Positions 5,256 through 5,856 of a stretch of 5,856 nucleotides of DNA are shown piece after piece. A model generated the notes under the pieces. That model saw only the letters and a list, made by a program, of their open reading frames with translations. It searched no databases and had not been told where the DNA came from. The position numbers were made by a program, and so were the translations under genes. Every line of letters begins with the position of its first letter. Within the stretch, counting starts at the first letter, position 1. Source of the DNA: a bacterium (GTDB lineage: Bacteria > Zixibacteria > MSB-5A5 > GN15 > FEB-12); assembly GCA_030612965.1 (NCBI GenBank), contig JAUWMW010000158.1, positions 1-5,856 on the forward strand, written 5' to 3'.

Positions 5256-5279
5256 AGAATGTACCAAGCGGTACATTCT
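5256..5279. promoter_or_regulatory. Perfect 10-bp inverted repeat, possible activator-binding site or terminator
   Basis: AGAATGTACC (5256-5265) and GGTACATTCT (5270-5279) are exact reverse complements around a 4-nt centre. It lies 18 nt past the activator's stop codon and about 128 bp upstream of the predicted start of the helical-repeat gene, a usual distance for a sigma-54 upstream activating sequence. The core TGTACC-N4-GGTACA resembles NtrC-type sites (TGCACC-N5-GGTGCA). As an RNA stem it could also end the activator transcript, but no T-run follows it on the minus strand. Confidence 0.6.
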
Positions 5280-5297
5280 GATGACCCGGATCGAGCA

Positions 5298-5856
5298 CTA
5301 CGGCTTGATTTTGTGGACCTTCATCCGGCTGTAAAGCCTTCGTCGGCTGATCTTCAGCAATCCGGCGGCCGCGGTTTTGTTGCCGCCAGCCTGGTCAAGA
5401 GCGTTCAGGATCATGATTTTCTCCGCTGTTTCCAGACCCTCGGCGGCCGAGACACCGGCTGATCCGGTATCAACCAACGGGGCGTCATCTACCTCCAGCG
5501 AGAAATCCTCAACCGAGAGCGGTTCACCGCCGGCGAGGATCGTTGCTCGTTCAACTACGTTTTTCAATTCGCGAATATTCCCAGGCCAGTCATATCTCAA
5601 GAGCAGGTCGCGGACGGGTATCGTTAAGCTGGGATGTGGATAGTTCGATTGAATCAGAAAGTGCTCTGCCAGTTCGACTATGTCGTCACGTCGGGCGGCC
5701 AGGCCCGGCAGTTCAATGGGGAAAACGTTCAGCCGGTAGTAGAGGTCTTCACGGAAGGAGCCTTGTTCGATAGCGCTCTTGAGATCTCGATTGGTGGCGG
5801 CGATGACTCTGACGTTGATGTCGACAGCGTCAACTCCACCGACCCGGAAGAGTTTC
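5298..5856 (-). CDS. NtrC-family sigma-54-dependent transcriptional activator, C-terminal part
   Basis: The frame enters from the right edge and ends at TAG 5300-5298. The visible 185 residues are the end of a bacterial enhancer-binding protein that uses ATP hydrolysis to open sigma-54 promoters. In order: a linker KLFRVGG (1-7), the sensor I region VRVIAATNRDL (15-25), the arginine-finger segment FREDLYYRLNVFPI (34-47), sensor II WPGNIREL (90-97), and a Fis-type helix-turn-helix (about 143-183, with GNKTAAAGLLKISRRRLY). The Walker A, Walker B and GAFTGA motifs and the N-terminal sensing domain lie outside the window, so the signal cannot be told; a response-regulator receiver domain is common in this family. 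All visible functional residues look intact, and the end is at the usual position after the HTH. It may regulate the next gene through the inverted repeat at 5256-5279. The family assignment is very secure. Confidence 0.97.
   Translation of the reverse strand, partial: KLFRVGGVDAVDINVRVIAATNRDLKSAIEQGSFREDLYYRLNVFPIELPGLAARRDDIVELAEHFLIQSNYPHPSLTIPVRDLLLRYDWPGNIRELKNVVERATILAGGEPLSVEDFSLEVDDAPLVDTGSAGVSAAEGLETAEKIMILNALDQAGGNKTAAAGLLKISRRRLYSRMKVHKIKP

Overview
The window looks like chromosome from a diderm (Gram-negative-type) bacterium. Two proteins have cleavable signal peptides followed by typical exported folds. One is an outer-membrane-type beta-barrel ending in Phe, and the sigma-54 activator is of a common Gram-negative type. 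A secreted protein with a cohesin-like and a putative Ig-like domain, together with palindrome-rich spacers, suggests an uncultivated lineage such as the FCB group (for example Zixibacteria). That placement is a low-confidence inference. All four supported genes lie on the minus strand and are described here in transcription order, from high to low coordinates.

5856-5298: the C-terminal 185 residues of an NtrC-type sigma-54 activator, cut by the window edge. It is followed by a 184-bp spacer holding a perfect 10-bp inverted repeat (5256-5279) and a weak sigma-54-like promoter (5149-5164). Next comes a TTG-started exported protein made of four helical repeats of about 80 residues (5113-4067). 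A 385-bp spacer follows, mostly filled by a 139-bp palindromic repeat element with perfect 10-bp terminal inverted repeats (3888-4026). Then comes a GTG-started outer-membrane beta-barrel protein (3681-2407).

2406-860: about 1.55 kb without a convincing gene. Its GC-rich part (about 1440-2370) holds four perfect TGTGA-N6-TCACA palindromes, which match the Rex/CRP operator class, plus a fifth degenerate copy. Several strong GC-rich hairpins lie among them. Its AT-rich part (about 860-1430) holds a good extended -10 promoter and a leader of about 226 nt with an attenuator-like hairpin. These precede the last gene, a secreted cysteine-rich cohesin/Ig-like protein (859-1) that runs off the left edge.

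How the parts work together is inference. The activator may control the helical-repeat gene through the inverted repeat and sigma-54-like promoter. The helical-repeat and beta-barrel proteins may be envelope partners. The secreted protein has its own promoter and leader. The least explained part is the operator-like array between 1560 and 2364, which has no visible target gene.
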